A DNA stretch of 43,779 nucleotides, from assembly GCA_045656345.1 (NCBI GenBank), contig JAZOQZ010000095.1:1-43779 (forward strand), written 5' to 3'. Positions within the stretch are counted from its first letter, which is position 1, and every line of letters starts with the position of its first letter. This document shows, piece after piece, positions 17,039 through 25,422 of this stretch. Under the pieces are notes generated by a model. That model had not been told where the DNA came from. It did not search any database and saw only the letters and a program-made list of their open reading frames with translations. A program made the translations under genes and the position numbers. Source of the DNA: SIG452 sp045656345. Lineage in GTDB: Bacteria > Bacillota > Clostridia > UMGS1840.

Positions 17039-17149
17039 ACATTTGGTTATTGTGGAATAAATTTTCTTGTAAGAGTGGGTGAAAAGCGCAGTGAATACTT
17101 TGTGTATTCACGAGCATTTTCACACGCTATGACTGAAAATTTATCCACA
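17039..17149 (-). repeat. Hairpin-rich repeat, copy B, with long closing stem
   Basis: The 90-bp repeat unit is 17039-17128. The same apical hairpin as copy A is enclosed by a further stem of about 15 bp: TTGTGGAATAAATTTTC at 17050-17066 pairs with GAAAATTTATCCACAA at 17134-17149 with one bulge. Copy A has lost or never had the right-hand arm. In the minus-strand transcript copy B comes first, directly after the 3' end of the OLE RNA. Confidence 0.85.
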
Positions 17150-17179
17150 AGAAGCAGGTGGACGAGTCTGTTTTGTAAT

Positions 17180-17790
17180 TTAAAGTAATTGTGGCAGAAC
17201 CGGAGTAAATTCTGCGGCTTAGGTCGAGTTGGATTTCCCAAGATGCTACTCCTTGTCGCCAATGGAGCGATTTCTCTTTGAAGCATCTTCAGCACAGTCA
17301 CCAGGTTGCTGCACTCGATCGCCACTGAGTCCGCACTGCAATCCTCCGATTCTATTCTGTCTAGTGGTTTTCCCATACAACATTTGTATTATCTAATCCT
17401 ATTTGGCAAACAGAGTTTCAAACAGCAATAACCTTTCCGGAATGGCCGTTCCAAAAAAAGTCTGATCCATTCTCCCCTGCTGTTCACTTCAAGGCAAGCT
17501 ACTCTGCACACAGCACTTTACCAAGATATCGTACCGCAATTGCAGGTTTAATCCTGAGCCGTAGCGGGCAACTTGCAACGGTGTTCGTTACATCTATTGC
17601 AGACCACGAGAACAGGTCTCCACGGAAATAGGGTTTCTGCCACTATGCCGTTAGCGGCTGCCCCATAACCTTAACTCCCAGCATCCACCCCGGACTGGGC
17701 GTCCGAAGCAAACACAAGAAACTTCATCGATATGCTCTTTAGCGGATTTTTAGGCCCGCCCTCAATAATACATAGTTGACTAGAATACAG
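17180..17790 (-). ncRNA. ole: OLE RNA (ornate, large, extremophilic RNA); ends approximate
   Basis: About 610 bases without a credible protein frame, richer in G+C than the flanking repeats and full of complementary segments. Seen: AAGATGCT (17240-17247) with AGCATCTT (17282-17289) enclosing TCGC/GCGA (17256-17270); TCGAGT (17224-17229) with ACTCGA (17313-17318); an 11-bp long-range helix with one bulge between 17191-17201 and 17632-17643. Known: OLE RNA is a membrane-associated RNA of about 600 nt in anaerobic or extremophilic Firmicutes, found in the nusB-xseAB-ispA-dxs-tlyA-recN cluster right before oapA. Context, length and structure all fit; I could not run the covariance model. It may be processed from the operon transcript, as no clear promoter is seen just upstream. 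Confidence 0.85.
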
Positions 17791-17811
17791 CGCCACATGA
17801 TAAATAATCAC

Positions 17812-18258
17812 TTATAAGCAAAACAAAATACCAATGATCACACCCAGCAGTGCTCCTGCCCAAACCTCGGGTTTGGTGTGACCAATCAGTTCTTTTAATT
17901 CGTTGTCAATCTGAAATTCCTGCTTTTCAAATTTTTTGATAATTCTGTTTAAAATTTTCGCCTGTTCGCCTGCAGCCTTTCTTACGCCGGATGCATCATA
18001 CATTACGATTAAGGCAAATACCACCACAATCGCAAACATAGGACTCGCAAAACCTTCTGTCATACCAATACAAGTTGCCAGCGTACAAACGGAAGACGAA
18101 TGGGAACTGGGCATTCCGCCCGAACCGATACATCGGGTGATGTCCCATTCTTTATGAATCAAACGATGAAACGGTATTTTCAGTAATTGCGCCAAAAGAC
18201 AGGATACCAACGATGCAATCAGGATATGATTGGAAAAAATACTTCCAAAATCGTTCAT
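17812..18258 (-). CDS. DUF212 / divergent PAP2 family membrane protein (YuiD-like)
   Basis: A 148-aa membrane protein with hydrophobic segments near 11-30, 70-86 and 130-148 and the family motifs GSGGMPSSHSS (46-56) and YDASGVRKAAGEQA (about 87-100). These recall the phosphate-binding motifs of PAP2 phosphatases, so a lipid- or isoprenoid-phosphate phosphatase is possible, but activity is unproven. It lies 21 bases after ispA, which makes isoprenoid phosphates an attractive substrate. ATG 18258 follows AGGAGG. The OLE RNA begins just downstream of its stop. Confidence 0.9.
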   Translation of the reverse strand: MNDFGSIFSNHILIASLVSCLLAQLLKIPFHRLIHKEWDITRCIGSGGMPSSHSSSVCTLATCIGMTEGFASPMFAIVVVFALIVMYDASGVRKAAGEQAKILNRIIKKFEKQEFQIDNELKELIGHTKPEVWAGALLGVIIGILFCL

Positions 18259-18279
18259 AAAGTTCCCCTCCTCAGGTGA

Positions 18280-19167
18280 TTAGTTCGTTCTTTTCGCCAT
18301 ATAGGTGGTGAGTTCTTCCAGGAAGGAACAAACATTTTCCTTGCCCAACAATTCTTCCACCCGGGATAATTTAGCTAACGCAGTTTCTTCATATTCTGCC
18401 ATCAGCTCACGGCAACGGTCTATACCGTATTCGGAAACAAAGGTGATTTTTTGATTTTTTAAGTCACTGTGTACCGGTTTTCCTAAAGTGGCTTCGTCGG
18501 ATTCCACATCTAAAACGTCATCCTTAATCTGAAAGATCAGTCCGATGAGATCGGCATATTCTTCCAGCAAGGTAATCACTTCTTCGTCTGCACCGCCAAG
18601 AATGGCTCCGGCAACTACCGATGCTTTCAACAGAGCACCGGTTTTCCCACGGTGCATCTGGGTCAGACTGTCAAAATCGGTTACCGACTGCTCCATATCA
18701 GACATCTGTCCGCCACACATTCCCTTGGCACCGGATGCGTTGGCAATATAGGTCATCGCCCTCAGTGCTGTTTCGGGAGAAAAATTCCCTGCATAACGGA
18801 GCATGGTTTCAAAGCTTAAGTTTAAAAGAGCATCCCCTGCCAGAATTGCTCCGAATTCGGAAAACTGCTTATGGCAGGTTGGTTTTCCCCGTCTTAAATC
18901 GTCGTTGTCCATAGCGGGTAAATCATCGTGCACTAGAGAATAGGAATGAATCATCTCCAATGCTGCCGCATAAGGAATTGCTTTAACGCTGTCATCACAA
19001 AACAGCTCATAGCCGGCAAGCAGCAACACCGGACGGAGACGTTTTCCACCATTGGTTACCGCATATTCCATAATTTTGCGAAGGTTTTCCTGGGTGGATG
19101 CTTCTTTGAGCTCCTGTCTTAAAAAATTTTCCACCAGGGTAGCTTTCGCCATCAATTTTGTTTTCAT
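18280..19167 (-). CDS. ispA: Polyprenyl (geranyl/farnesyl) diphosphate synthase
   Basis: Condenses isopentenyl diphosphate with allylic diphosphates to make C10-C15 isoprenoid diphosphates. The 295-aa protein has the first aspartate-rich motif DDLPAMDNDD (81-90), GKRLRP near 41-46, and the second motif QIKDDVLD near the middle. The two residues between the aspartates of the first motif (D-D-X2-X2-D form) match the bacterial FPP synthase type. It starts three bases after the xseB stop with GGCGGA upstream, and is followed by the DUF212 gene. With dxs in the same run it supplies lipid carrier precursors. Confidence 0.95.
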   Translation of the reverse strand: MKTKLMAKATLVENFLRQELKEASTQENLRKIMEYAVTNGGKRLRPVLLLAGYELFCDDSVKAIPYAAALEMIHSYSLVHDDLPAMDNDDLRRGKPTCHKQFSEFGAILAGDALLNLSFETMLRYAGNFSPETALRAMTYIANASGAKGMCGGQMSDMEQSVTDFDSLTQMHRGKTGALLKASVVAGAILGGADEEVITLLEEYADLIGLIFQIKDDVLDVESDEATLGKPVHSDLKNQKITFVSEYGIDRCRELMAEYEETALAKLSRVEELLGKENVCSFLEELTTYMAKRTN

Positions 19168-19170
19168 AAA

Positions 19171-19410
19171 CTATTCCGCCGTTTCTTTGGTTTCAAAATC
19201 AACGGCAGTAACCTGTCCGTTCTGTTCGGTAATCATTTTGATTTTGGATTCCGCACGGTCTAAAATCATTTGCAGGTCTTTGGAAAGTTTGGTGCCTTCG
19301 GTAAACAGTTCCATCGCTTCTTCCAAGCTGACAGAGCCTCTTTCCAGGCCTACCACAATTTCTTCCAACCGTTTCATACCTTCTTCAAAGGTGAGTTTTT
19401 TATCTTCCAT
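19171..19410 (-). CDS. xseB: Exodeoxyribonuclease VII small subunit
   Basis: The small subunit binds XseA in multiple copies to form exonuclease VII. The start ATG 19410 gives 79 aa, the usual size; GGAGAGG lies ten bases upstream. The family pattern TFEEGMKRLEEIVVGLE and SLEEAMELFTEG is clear. The longer frame to 19464 runs into xseA. The gap from xseA is five bases. Confidence 0.95.
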   Translation of the reverse strand: MEDKKLTFEEGMKRLEEIVVGLERGSVSLEEAMELFTEGTKLSKDLQMILDRAESKIKMITEQNGQVTAVDFETKETAE

Positions 19411-19415
19411 CTTAT

Positions 19416-20627
19416 TTAAACCTCTCCGGATTTTTTCGATTTGGTAATTTGGGTAACATCGCACCCCAGTTTTCCGTCTGCCATGGTTACATACACACGG
19501 GAGCCAACATCAAACGCCGAAACGGACGACACGGGATTTCCCTTTTCGTCTTCCGCCACAGAATATCCTCGTTTTAAAATCTTTAACGGACTTAAGGCAT
19601 CCAGCTTGGCAACATGTTTCACAAACTGTTCCTTCGCACCGTGAATTGTTTTGGTATAGCAATTTTCCAGTCTGGTGGAAAAGGCATCAATCTGCATTCG
19701 CTTGATGTTATACACGGCAAGGGGATTTTTTAAAACTTCTTTTTCCCGCAACACCTGCAGATTTTTCTGAGAGCGTTCCAACTGCCCCACTAAAGCTGCA
19801 TAAAGGCGTCCGTCCACAATTTTTAAAAACTTCTGAAGTTCTGCACCGGAAGGAACCGAAATTTCTGCCGCCGCCGAGGGAGTTGGAACCCGTTTATCGG
19901 CAACAAAATCGGCAATGGTGAAATCTGTTTCATGTCCAACTGCTGAAATCACAGGTGTTTTCATCGCAAAAATCTGGCGAGCAACCGCTTCTTCGTTAAA
20001 CGCCCATAAATCTTCAATAGAACCGCCGCCACGTCCTGTGATAACGGTGTCCACCTTTCCGTCAAAGAAACGAAGACCCCGAACGATGGATTCCTTTGCG
20101 CCTTCCCCCTGCACCAACGCAGGATACAGATACACTTTGGTGTATGGAAAACGCCGTTTTAAGATATTTAAAATATCCCGGATGGCAGCTCCTGTGGGAG
20201 ATGTGACAATCCCGATGGTTTCGGGATATCGGGGAATGGGCTTTTTATACTGCTGGGAAAAGAGTCCTTCTTCTTCCAGCTGTGATTTCAGCTGCTCATA
20301 GGCAACATACAAAGCGCCCACGCCATCGGGCATCATTTCGTCAATATACATCTGATACTGACCATCCCGTTCATACACGGAAACCTTGCCCGATACCACC
20401 ACCTGCATTCCGTTTTCAGGGCGGAAGCGAAGTTTCTGTGCAGCAAAGCGGAACATTACGGCACGCATCACCCCACCATCATCTTTCAAAGACAAATACA
20501 TATGCCCTGAAGAATGATGCTTGAAGTTGGAAATTTCCCCCTTCACGGTAACGTTCTGCAACACAGCATCCCGCTCAATGATGCCCTTGATGTATAAATT
20601 CAGTTCTGTAATGGTAAGAACATCCAT
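19416..20627 (-). CDS. xseA: Exodeoxyribonuclease VII large subunit
   Basis: Catalytic subunit of exonuclease VII, which trims single-stranded DNA from both ends. The 403-aa protein begins with the OB fold (TITELNLYIKGI, then VTVKGEISNFKHHSSGHMYL) and has the catalytic core with TSPTGAAIRDIL, GRGGGSIEDLWAFN and SAVGHETDFTIADFVAD, then a coiled coil that binds XseB. ATG 20627 with AAGGA seven bases upstream is preferred over 20663, which overlaps nusB. Normal length, intact. Confidence 0.96.
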   Translation of the reverse strand: MDVLTITELNLYIKGIIERDAVLQNVTVKGEISNFKHHSSGHMYLSLKDDGGVMRAVMFRFAAQKLRFRPENGMQVVVSGKVSVYERDGQYQMYIDEMMPDGVGALYVAYEQLKSQLEEEGLFSQQYKKPIPRYPETIGIVTSPTGAAIRDILNILKRRFPYTKVYLYPALVQGEGAKESIVRGLRFFDGKVDTVITGRGGGSIEDLWAFNEEAVARQIFAMKTPVISAVGHETDFTIADFVADKRVPTPSAAAEISVPSGAELQKFLKIVDGRLYAALVGQLERSQKNLQVLREKEVLKNPLAVYNIKRMQIDAFSTRLENCYTKTIHGAKEQFVKHVAKLDALSPLKILKRGYSVAEDEKGNPVSSVSAFDVGSRVYVTMADGKLGCDVTQITKSKKSGEV

Positions 20628-20637
20628 AGTAAAGTCC

Positions 20638-21036
20638 TTATTCTTTCCCTCTGGACACGGCACCTAACACGCCGTTCACAAAGGTTTTCGATTTTTCATC
20701 CTCAAAGGTTTCGGCAATTGCCATCGCTTCGGATACAGCAACCCCATCAGGAACGGTATCATCAAACAGCATTTCTGCAACGCCCAAACGAAGCACCGCC
20801 AAAGAAACTTTGGAAATACGGTCAAACGCATAACCCTTTACGTTGGCTGCAATCACTTCGTCCACCTTTTCCAGATGGTCAAACACCAGGTTGACTTTTT
20901 CGGTCAGTTCTTTAGCGTCTTTTCCTTTGATTTCGTTATCAGCAAGATAAAATGCAATGCCTTCTTCGGGAAGCACTCCGTCGTGTCCTGAAAAAATCAG
21001 TTTGAAGGCATGCTCTCTTAATTCTCTTCTTTTCAT
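20638..21036 (-). CDS. nusB: Transcription antitermination factor NusB
   Basis: NusB with NusE (S10) promotes antitermination in rRNA operons. The 132-aa all-helical protein begins RRELREHAFKLIFS and ends with the family motif SEAMAIAETFEDEKSKTFVNGVLG. Position between an Asp23-family gene and xseA is typical of Firmicutes. The start follows a short AGGAAGA-type ribosome site 15 bases after the upstream stop. Confidence 0.94.
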   Translation of the reverse strand: MKRRELREHAFKLIFSGHDGVLPEEGIAFYLADNEIKGKDAKELTEKVNLVFDHLEKVDEVIAANVKGYAFDRISKVSLAVLRLGVAEMLFDDTVPDGVAVSEAMAIAETFEDEKSKTFVNGVLGAVSRGKE

Positions 21037-21051
21037 CGTTATCTTCCTTTA

Positions 21052-21408
21052 TTATTGAGCTTCGGAAAAATCCACACCTGCTACCACAACGTTTACGGTT
21101 TTTACTGCAAAGCCCAGCATATTTTCCATTGCATCTTTCACTTTCAACTGCACTTCTCTGGAAACATCTGCCACGCTATAGCCATACTTCACAATAATAT
21201 TCAGACTCACGGATAATCCGTCCGGCTTCTGATCCACGCTGATGCCACGGCTCAGCATTTTTTTGGAATAAACGGTGCTATCGGGATCTTCAATCAAAGA
21301 AGCAACTCCTTCAATGTCATTCACCGCCATTCCGGAAATAACGGACAACACTTCTGCACTCACTTTAATGATGCCCTGTTTATCATTGGTTAAGATGTTT
21401 TCTTCCAT
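21052..21408 (-). CDS. Asp23/Gls24 family envelope stress protein (DUF322)
   Basis: A 118-aa protein of the Asp23/YqhY family, with the pattern GIIKVSAEVLSVISGMAVNDIEGV followed by a beta-rich region and EVQLKVKDAMENMLG. Members are membrane-proximal and linked to envelope stress or, for YqhY, to fatty-acid synthesis control. It is the first gene of the long minus-strand cluster. The promoter TTGAAT-N17-TATAAT lies 75 bases upstream and AAAGGA precedes the ATG. Confidence 0.92.
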   Translation of the reverse strand: MEENILTNDKQGIIKVSAEVLSVISGMAVNDIEGVASLIEDPDSTVYSKKMLSRGISVDQKPDGLSVSLNIIVKYGYSVADVSREVQLKVKDAMENMLGFAVKTVNVVVAGVDFSEAQ

Positions 21409-21482
21409 GGTAATAAAATCCTTTCTGTCTTCTATTTTAGTTTTTGATTTTTTTGGTAAAAAGCCTCTCAGCTTATTTATAT

Positions 21483-21511
21483 ATTATAACATATTACTCT
21501 GTATAATTCAA
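21483..21511 (-). promoter_or_regulatory. Sigma-A promoter of the asp23-nusB-...-recN cluster
   Basis: On the minus strand TTGAAT is followed after exactly 17 bases by TATAAT, with TGT before the -10 (extended -10). The transcript would start about 21476 with a leader of roughly 65 bases. Confidence 0.82.
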
Positions 21512-21678
21512 ATATTTTTTGAATATTTTTTAATTTTTTTGCACTTTTTTCGAAAAAAACAGGGCTTTTTAACCATTTTTTTCAATTTTTACAAAAAAAC
21601 AGTATGTTTTTCGCAAAAACACAATAAAGCAAGCGTTGTTCTTTCTCACATAACCGCATAATTTTTTTGAAAAAAAGT

Positions 21679-21684
21679 TATAAT
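21679..21684 (+). promoter_or_regulatory. Candidate -10 element for the sugar ABC operon
   Basis: TATAAT facing the ABC operon, about 80 bases before its first start codon. No good -35 is found 16-18 bases upstream (GCATAA), so an activator or another promoter may be involved. Confidence 0.35.
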
Positions 21685-21762
21685 AATCAAAAATCGGTCA
21701 AACATAAAAGAAGAAATCAAGGTTCCTTTGTTTATTTTTGAAAAAGAGGCAGGTCGTTAAAA

Positions 21763-23274
21763 ATGGCAACAGAAAACCCGATTCTTACTATGAAGAATAT
21801 CACCAAAGAATTTGTGGGAGTGAAGGCGTTAAAAAACGCAAATCTGGATTTATATCCCGGGGAAGTGCACGCACTGGTGGGAGAAAATGGTGCCGGAAAG
21901 TCCACCTTGATGAAAATCCTCACCGGGATTCATCAGAAGGATAGCGGAACAATCACATTCCAAGGGCAGGAAATACATTTTAAAAGCCCGAAAGAAGCAC
22001 AGGAAAACGGCGTAATTATTGTGCATCAGGAACTCAATATGATGAACCACTTAAGTGTGGCAGAGAATATTTTTATTGGTCGTGAACAAAAAAAACTTGG
22101 CTTTTGGCTGGATGATAAATCGTTAGAAAAACAAACAAAAAATCTGTTTCAAAAACTTGGAATTTATATTAACCCAAAAGAAATTATCGGAAATCTGACC
22201 GTGGGAAAACAACAGATGGTGGAGATTGCAAAAGCCATCTCTTATCATGCGAAAATCATTGTGTTTGATGAACCTACCGCCGCCTTGACAGAGCACGAAA
22301 TCAAGGAACTTTTCCGCCTGATTTCGGAGCTGAAACACAAGGGAGTGGGTATGATATACATTTCTCACCGTATGGACGAAATCAAAGCAATTACCGACCG
22401 TGTTACCGTGATGCGGGACGGCGAATATATTGGCACCATCCGCACCAAAGACACCTCAAAAGACGAAATCATCAGCATGCTGGTTGGCAGAACTATTTAC
22501 GAGGATCCCAAAACACAAAGCACCGTTCCGCAAGATGCTCCTGTGGTGTTAAAGGCAGAATCAATTACCTTATCTCCCCACGTGAAAGATGCAAGTTTTT
22601 CCCTGAAAAAAGGCGAAATTTTAGGATTTGCAGGACTGATGGGAGCCGGCAGAACAGAACTGGCAAGAGCCATTTTCGGAGCAGATAAACCGGATTCAGG
22701 AACACTGTTTTTAAAGGGAGAACGGGTGGAAATTAACTCTCCGATGGATGCTGTCAAACACGGGATCGGCTACCTGTCGGAAGACAGAAAACGCTACGGA
22801 TTGGCACTGAATTTAGATGTGGCAGACAACTCGGTTCTGGCAAATTTGAAGCAGTTTTCAAATTTTGGATTTGTGAAGGAACCAACAATTTCCAAAACTG
22901 CCCGGGAATACACTCAAAAGCTGAAAACCAAAACCCCTTCCATCCATCAGGCAGTGCAAAATTTATCCGGCGGAAATCAACAAAAAGTGGTGATTGCAAA
23001 ATGGCTGATTAAAAACTGCGATATCTTAATTTTCGACGAACCCACCCGCGGAATTGACGTGGGAGCCAAAAGCGAAATTTACGCCTTAATGAACGAGCTT
23101 TCCAGACAAGGAAAATCCATCATTATGATTTCTTCGGAACTCACCGAAATTCTTCGTATGAGTGACAGAATCATCGTGATGTGCGAAGGAAAAATCACAG
23201 GAGAGCTGGATATCAAAGATGCCACTCAGGAAAAAATCATGCAGTTGGCAACCAAGCGGGAAGACGTATCTTAA
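21763..23274 (+). CDS. Ribose-type sugar ABC transporter, ATP-binding protein
   Basis: A 503-aa double ATPase of the RbsA/MglA/XylG family that powers uptake of a sugar. First half: Walker A GENGAGKST (40-48), Walker B IIVFDEPTAAL. Second half: degenerate P-loop GLMGAGRTEL, signature NLSGGNQQKVVIAKWL and Walker B LIFDEPTRGIDVG; a non-canonical second P-loop is normal in this family. It is followed 33 bases later by the permease and then the binding protein. The substrate (ribose, galactose, xylose or other) cannot be read from sequence, and no sugar kinase or isomerase is nearby. Confidence 0.93.
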   Translation: MATENPILTMKNITKEFVGVKALKNANLDLYPGEVHALVGENGAGKSTLMKILTGIHQKDSGTITFQGQEIHFKSPKEAQENGVIIVHQELNMMNHLSVAENIFIGREQKKLGFWLDDKSLEKQTKNLFQKLGIYINPKEIIGNLTVGKQQMVEIAKAISYHAKIIVFDEPTAALTEHEIKELFRLISELKHKGVGMIYISHRMDEIKAITDRVTVMRDGEYIGTIRTKDTSKDEIISMLVGRTIYEDPKTQSTVPQDAPVVLKAESITLSPHVKDASFSLKKGEILGFAGLMGAGRTELARAIFGADKPDSGTLFLKGERVEINSPMDAVKHGIGYLSEDRKRYGLALNLDVADNSVLANLKQFSNFGFVKEPTISKTAREYTQKLKTKTPSIHQAVQNLSGGNQQKVVIAKWLIKNCDILIFDEPTRGIDVGAKSEIYALMNELSRQGKSIIMISSELTEILRMSDRIIVMCEGKITGELDIKDATQEKIMQLATKREDVS

Positions 23275-23307
23275 TGCATATTTCTATCATTCGGAAAGGA
23301 GTTCTTT

Positions 23308-24294
23308 ATGAACCAGATCATTGAAAATATCAAAACAAAAGGGATGCAAAAATTCATTGCCTTGGGTGCCCTGATTGTGCTGTACACTTTTTTCTCCGTG
23401 TTCGGAACCAATTTCTTCACCACAGATACGTTGGTCAGTATTTTTGATGCCTCCTATTACATTGGATTTTTAGCCATCGGGGTAACCTTCGTGATTATCA
23501 CAGGCGGAATCGACCTATCAATCGGTACGGTAATGATGTGCTCTGCCATTGTGGGTGGTACCCTCCATAATAATCTGGGACTCCCCCTATGGATTTGTCT
23601 GATGATTACCATTCTGGTGGGAGGTTTGTTCGGTCTGGCAAACGGAATCATGGTATCCCGCCTGAAGCTACCTCCTTTTATCGCAACCCTGGGTACGATG
23701 ATGGTGTCCTCAGGGGTTGGCTCCATTGTGTCTAATGTGCAATCTACCACCTTCCCCATGAGGTCCTCTCCGGAAGGTTGGTATAAGGACATTTTCCGCA
23801 CTGCCGACAACTTTCCCACAGGATTTTTGGTGTTGGTTGCTTTCACGGTGTTGGCGGTGATTGTGCTCAATAAAACAGTCATCGGACGATACACCTTCGC
23901 CATCGGAAGTAACAAGGAAGCAACCCGTCTTTCCGGGGTTAATGTGCAAAAATGGGAAACCGTGGTGTACGTGATTTCAGGGATATTTGCAGGGTTAGCA
24001 GGTATCGCTTATGCTGCCACCTACACCACCATTCTTCCCGGTGCAGGACAAGGGTTTGAGTTGCAGGCCATTGCCGGGGTTGTGGTTGGCGGAACCTCCC
24101 TTTCCGGCGGTGTGGGTTCCATTATCGGAACCTTTATCGGGGTGTTTATTATGAGTGTGTTGAAAATCGGATTACCCTATGTGGATTTGCAGCCACACTA
24201 CCAGACTCTCATCACCGGGATTGTGGTAATTGGTGCAGTGCTTCTGGACATTTACCGCAGTAACCGGAAAAAACGCGTTTCTATAAAATCATAA
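23308..24294 (+). CDS. Ribose-type sugar ABC transporter, permease
   Basis: A 328-aa membrane protein with about nine to ten hydrophobic segments, belonging to the RbsC family. Family blocks: TGGIDLSIGTVM near 70-81, LPPFIATLGTMM near 120-131, and AIAGVVVGGTSLSGGVGSIIGT near 251-272. It forms the channel with the ATPase upstream and receives sugar from the lipoprotein downstream. AAAGGAG precedes its ATG. One permease gene implies a homodimeric channel. Confidence 0.93.
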   Translation: MNQIIENIKTKGMQKFIALGALIVLYTFFSVFGTNFFTTDTLVSIFDASYYIGFLAIGVTFVIITGGIDLSIGTVMMCSAIVGGTLHNNLGLPLWICLMITILVGGLFGLANGIMVSRLKLPPFIATLGTMMVSSGVGSIVSNVQSTTFPMRSSPEGWYKDIFRTADNFPTGFLVLVAFTVLAVIVLNKTVIGRYTFAIGSNKEATRLSGVNVQKWETVVYVISGIFAGLAGIAYAATYTTILPGAGQGFELQAIAGVVVGGTSLSGGVGSIIGTFIGVFIMSVLKIGLPYVDLQPHYQTLITGIVVIGAVLLDIYRSNRKKRVSIKS

Positions 24295-24311
24295 GAAAGG
24301 TTGTTACCAAT

Positions 24312-25376
24312 ATGAACAAGAAAAGATTATTTGCCGTATTCACAGTTGTGTGTCTTCTCCCCCTCTTGTTGACAGGATGTATGGGAGGAAATTCTTCTCA
24401 GAAAACTGTGGAAGTCATTGCAAAAGGCTTTCAGCACGACTTCTGGAAGGCTGTAAAACAAGGTGCCGACAAAGCCGGAAAAGAGCTTGGCGTAAAGGTG
24501 AATTTTGTGGGTCCCGAAGGAGAAGGTGCCATTGCAGCACAGGTGGAAATGCTCAACAATGCAATTAACAAAAAGCCGGATGCCATCTGTATTGCAGCAT
24601 TAGACACTACTGCATCTTTGGATGCCATCAACAAGGCAAAGGCCAACAACATCCCCGTCATCGGCTTCGACTCCGGGGTTCCGGGAGCTCCCGAGGGCAC
24701 CATTTTTGCCAACGCTTCAACCGATAACTACAAAGCAGGCGAGCTTGCAGCACAAAAAATGTATGATGCCATTAAAGGAAAACTCAGCACCGCTACCCCT
24801 CGCATCGGCGTGGTTTCCCAGGAGGCAAATTCTCAGTCCATCAGTATGAGAACCCAGGGATTTTTAGATAAAATGGTCAGCCTGATTGAATCCTCCGAAG
24901 GCTTTGGAAAAGGCTCCGTGGCAATCATCGGGCACACCAAATTTGCCAACGGTGTTACCGACGGCAAGGTGATTATTGACGTGGCAATTCCTGCAGAAAT
25001 CAATGATACTCAGGGGCAAACCTCTGCACAAACCTTGCTCAATAAAAACGACCTGATTGCCATCTACGGCTCCAACGAATTTGCCGCAAAAGCAATTATC
25101 AATGCAGATGCCGCAATTTCCGGCGGCAGAATCGGCCCCGACAAGGTCATTGCCGTGGGTTTTGACTCCGGTGCCCTTCAGATTGATGCTATCCGCAACA
25201 AGAAATTTTTGGGTTCGGTGACACAGGATCCTGTTTCCATCGGATACCGTGCGGTGGAATTGGCTGTCCGTGCCATGAACGGTGAAACCGGCGTGGAAGA
25301 CATCGACACCGGCTCCAAATGGTACGATGCAACCACGGTTGATTCCGAACAAATCAAACCATTGTTGTATCAATAA
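24312..25376 (+). CDS. Sugar ABC transporter substrate-binding lipoprotein
   Basis: A 354-aa type-1 periplasmic-binding-protein fold (RbsB-like) anchored to the membrane. The N-terminus is a lipoprotein signal with lipobox LLTGC (cysteine 23), then a short serine-rich linker. Two-lobe features: GFDSG twice, the second near residue 280, and GSVTQDPVSIGYRAVE in the C-terminal lobe. The gene ends before a strong terminator shared with the convergent small gene. Its position as last gene of the operon is usual for some Clostridia. Confidence 0.93.
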   Translation: MNKKRLFAVFTVVCLLPLLLTGCMGGNSSQKTVEVIAKGFQHDFWKAVKQGADKAGKELGVKVNFVGPEGEGAIAAQVEMLNNAINKKPDAICIAALDTTASLDAINKAKANNIPVIGFDSGVPGAPEGTIFANASTDNYKAGELAAQKMYDAIKGKLSTATPRIGVVSQEANSQSISMRTQGFLDKMVSLIESSEGFGKGSVAIIGHTKFANGVTDGKVIIDVAIPAEINDTQGQTSAQTLLNKNDLIAIYGSNEFAAKAIINADAAISGGRIGPDKVIAVGFDSGALQIDAIRNKKFLGSVTQDPVSIGYRAVELAVRAMNGETGVEDIDTGSKWYDATTVDSEQIKPLLYQ

Positions 25377-25384
25377 AACAAAAA

Positions 25385-25418
25385 GGGGACGACACAAAAT
25401 TGTGCCGTCCTCTTTTTT
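25385..25418. terminator. Terminator after the sugar ABC operon
   Basis: GGACG-A-CACA closed on TGTG-C-CGTCC with a 4-base loop and one mismatch, followed by TCTTTTTT; A-rich on the other side, so it may serve the convergent gene too. Confidence 0.8.
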
Positions 25419-25422
25419 GTTA

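Larger units (their letters stand above)
21409..21762. other. Divergent AT-rich intergenic region
   Basis: 354 bases separating the asp23-like cluster from the sugar ABC operon. It holds the strong minus-strand promoter, a 14-base palindrome TTTTTTCGAAAAAA at about 21545-21558, a TATAAT at 21679-21684 facing the ABC genes, and otherwise runs of A and T. No ORF, riboswitch or catabolite-repression (cre) site is convincing. Confidence 0.6.

Noticed and set aside
16892..17149. CRISPR array
   Set aside because: Only two copies, each 90 bp, with an internal hairpin and no spacer regularity or cas genes.
17047..17376. 109-aa ORF on the minus strand
   Set aside because: It lies within the structured RNA and the repeat, has no ribosome site, and its amino-acid sequence shows no protein-like pattern.
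17180..17790. tmRNA, RNase P RNA or 6S RNA
   Set aside because: I see no tRNA-like acceptor and tag frame, no RNase P GAGGAAAGUCC motif, and it is too long for 6S; the context fits OLE RNA instead.
21412..21476. TPP riboswitch suggested by CTGAGA in the asp23 leader
   Set aside because: Leader is only about 65 bases and lacks the other conserved TPP segments.
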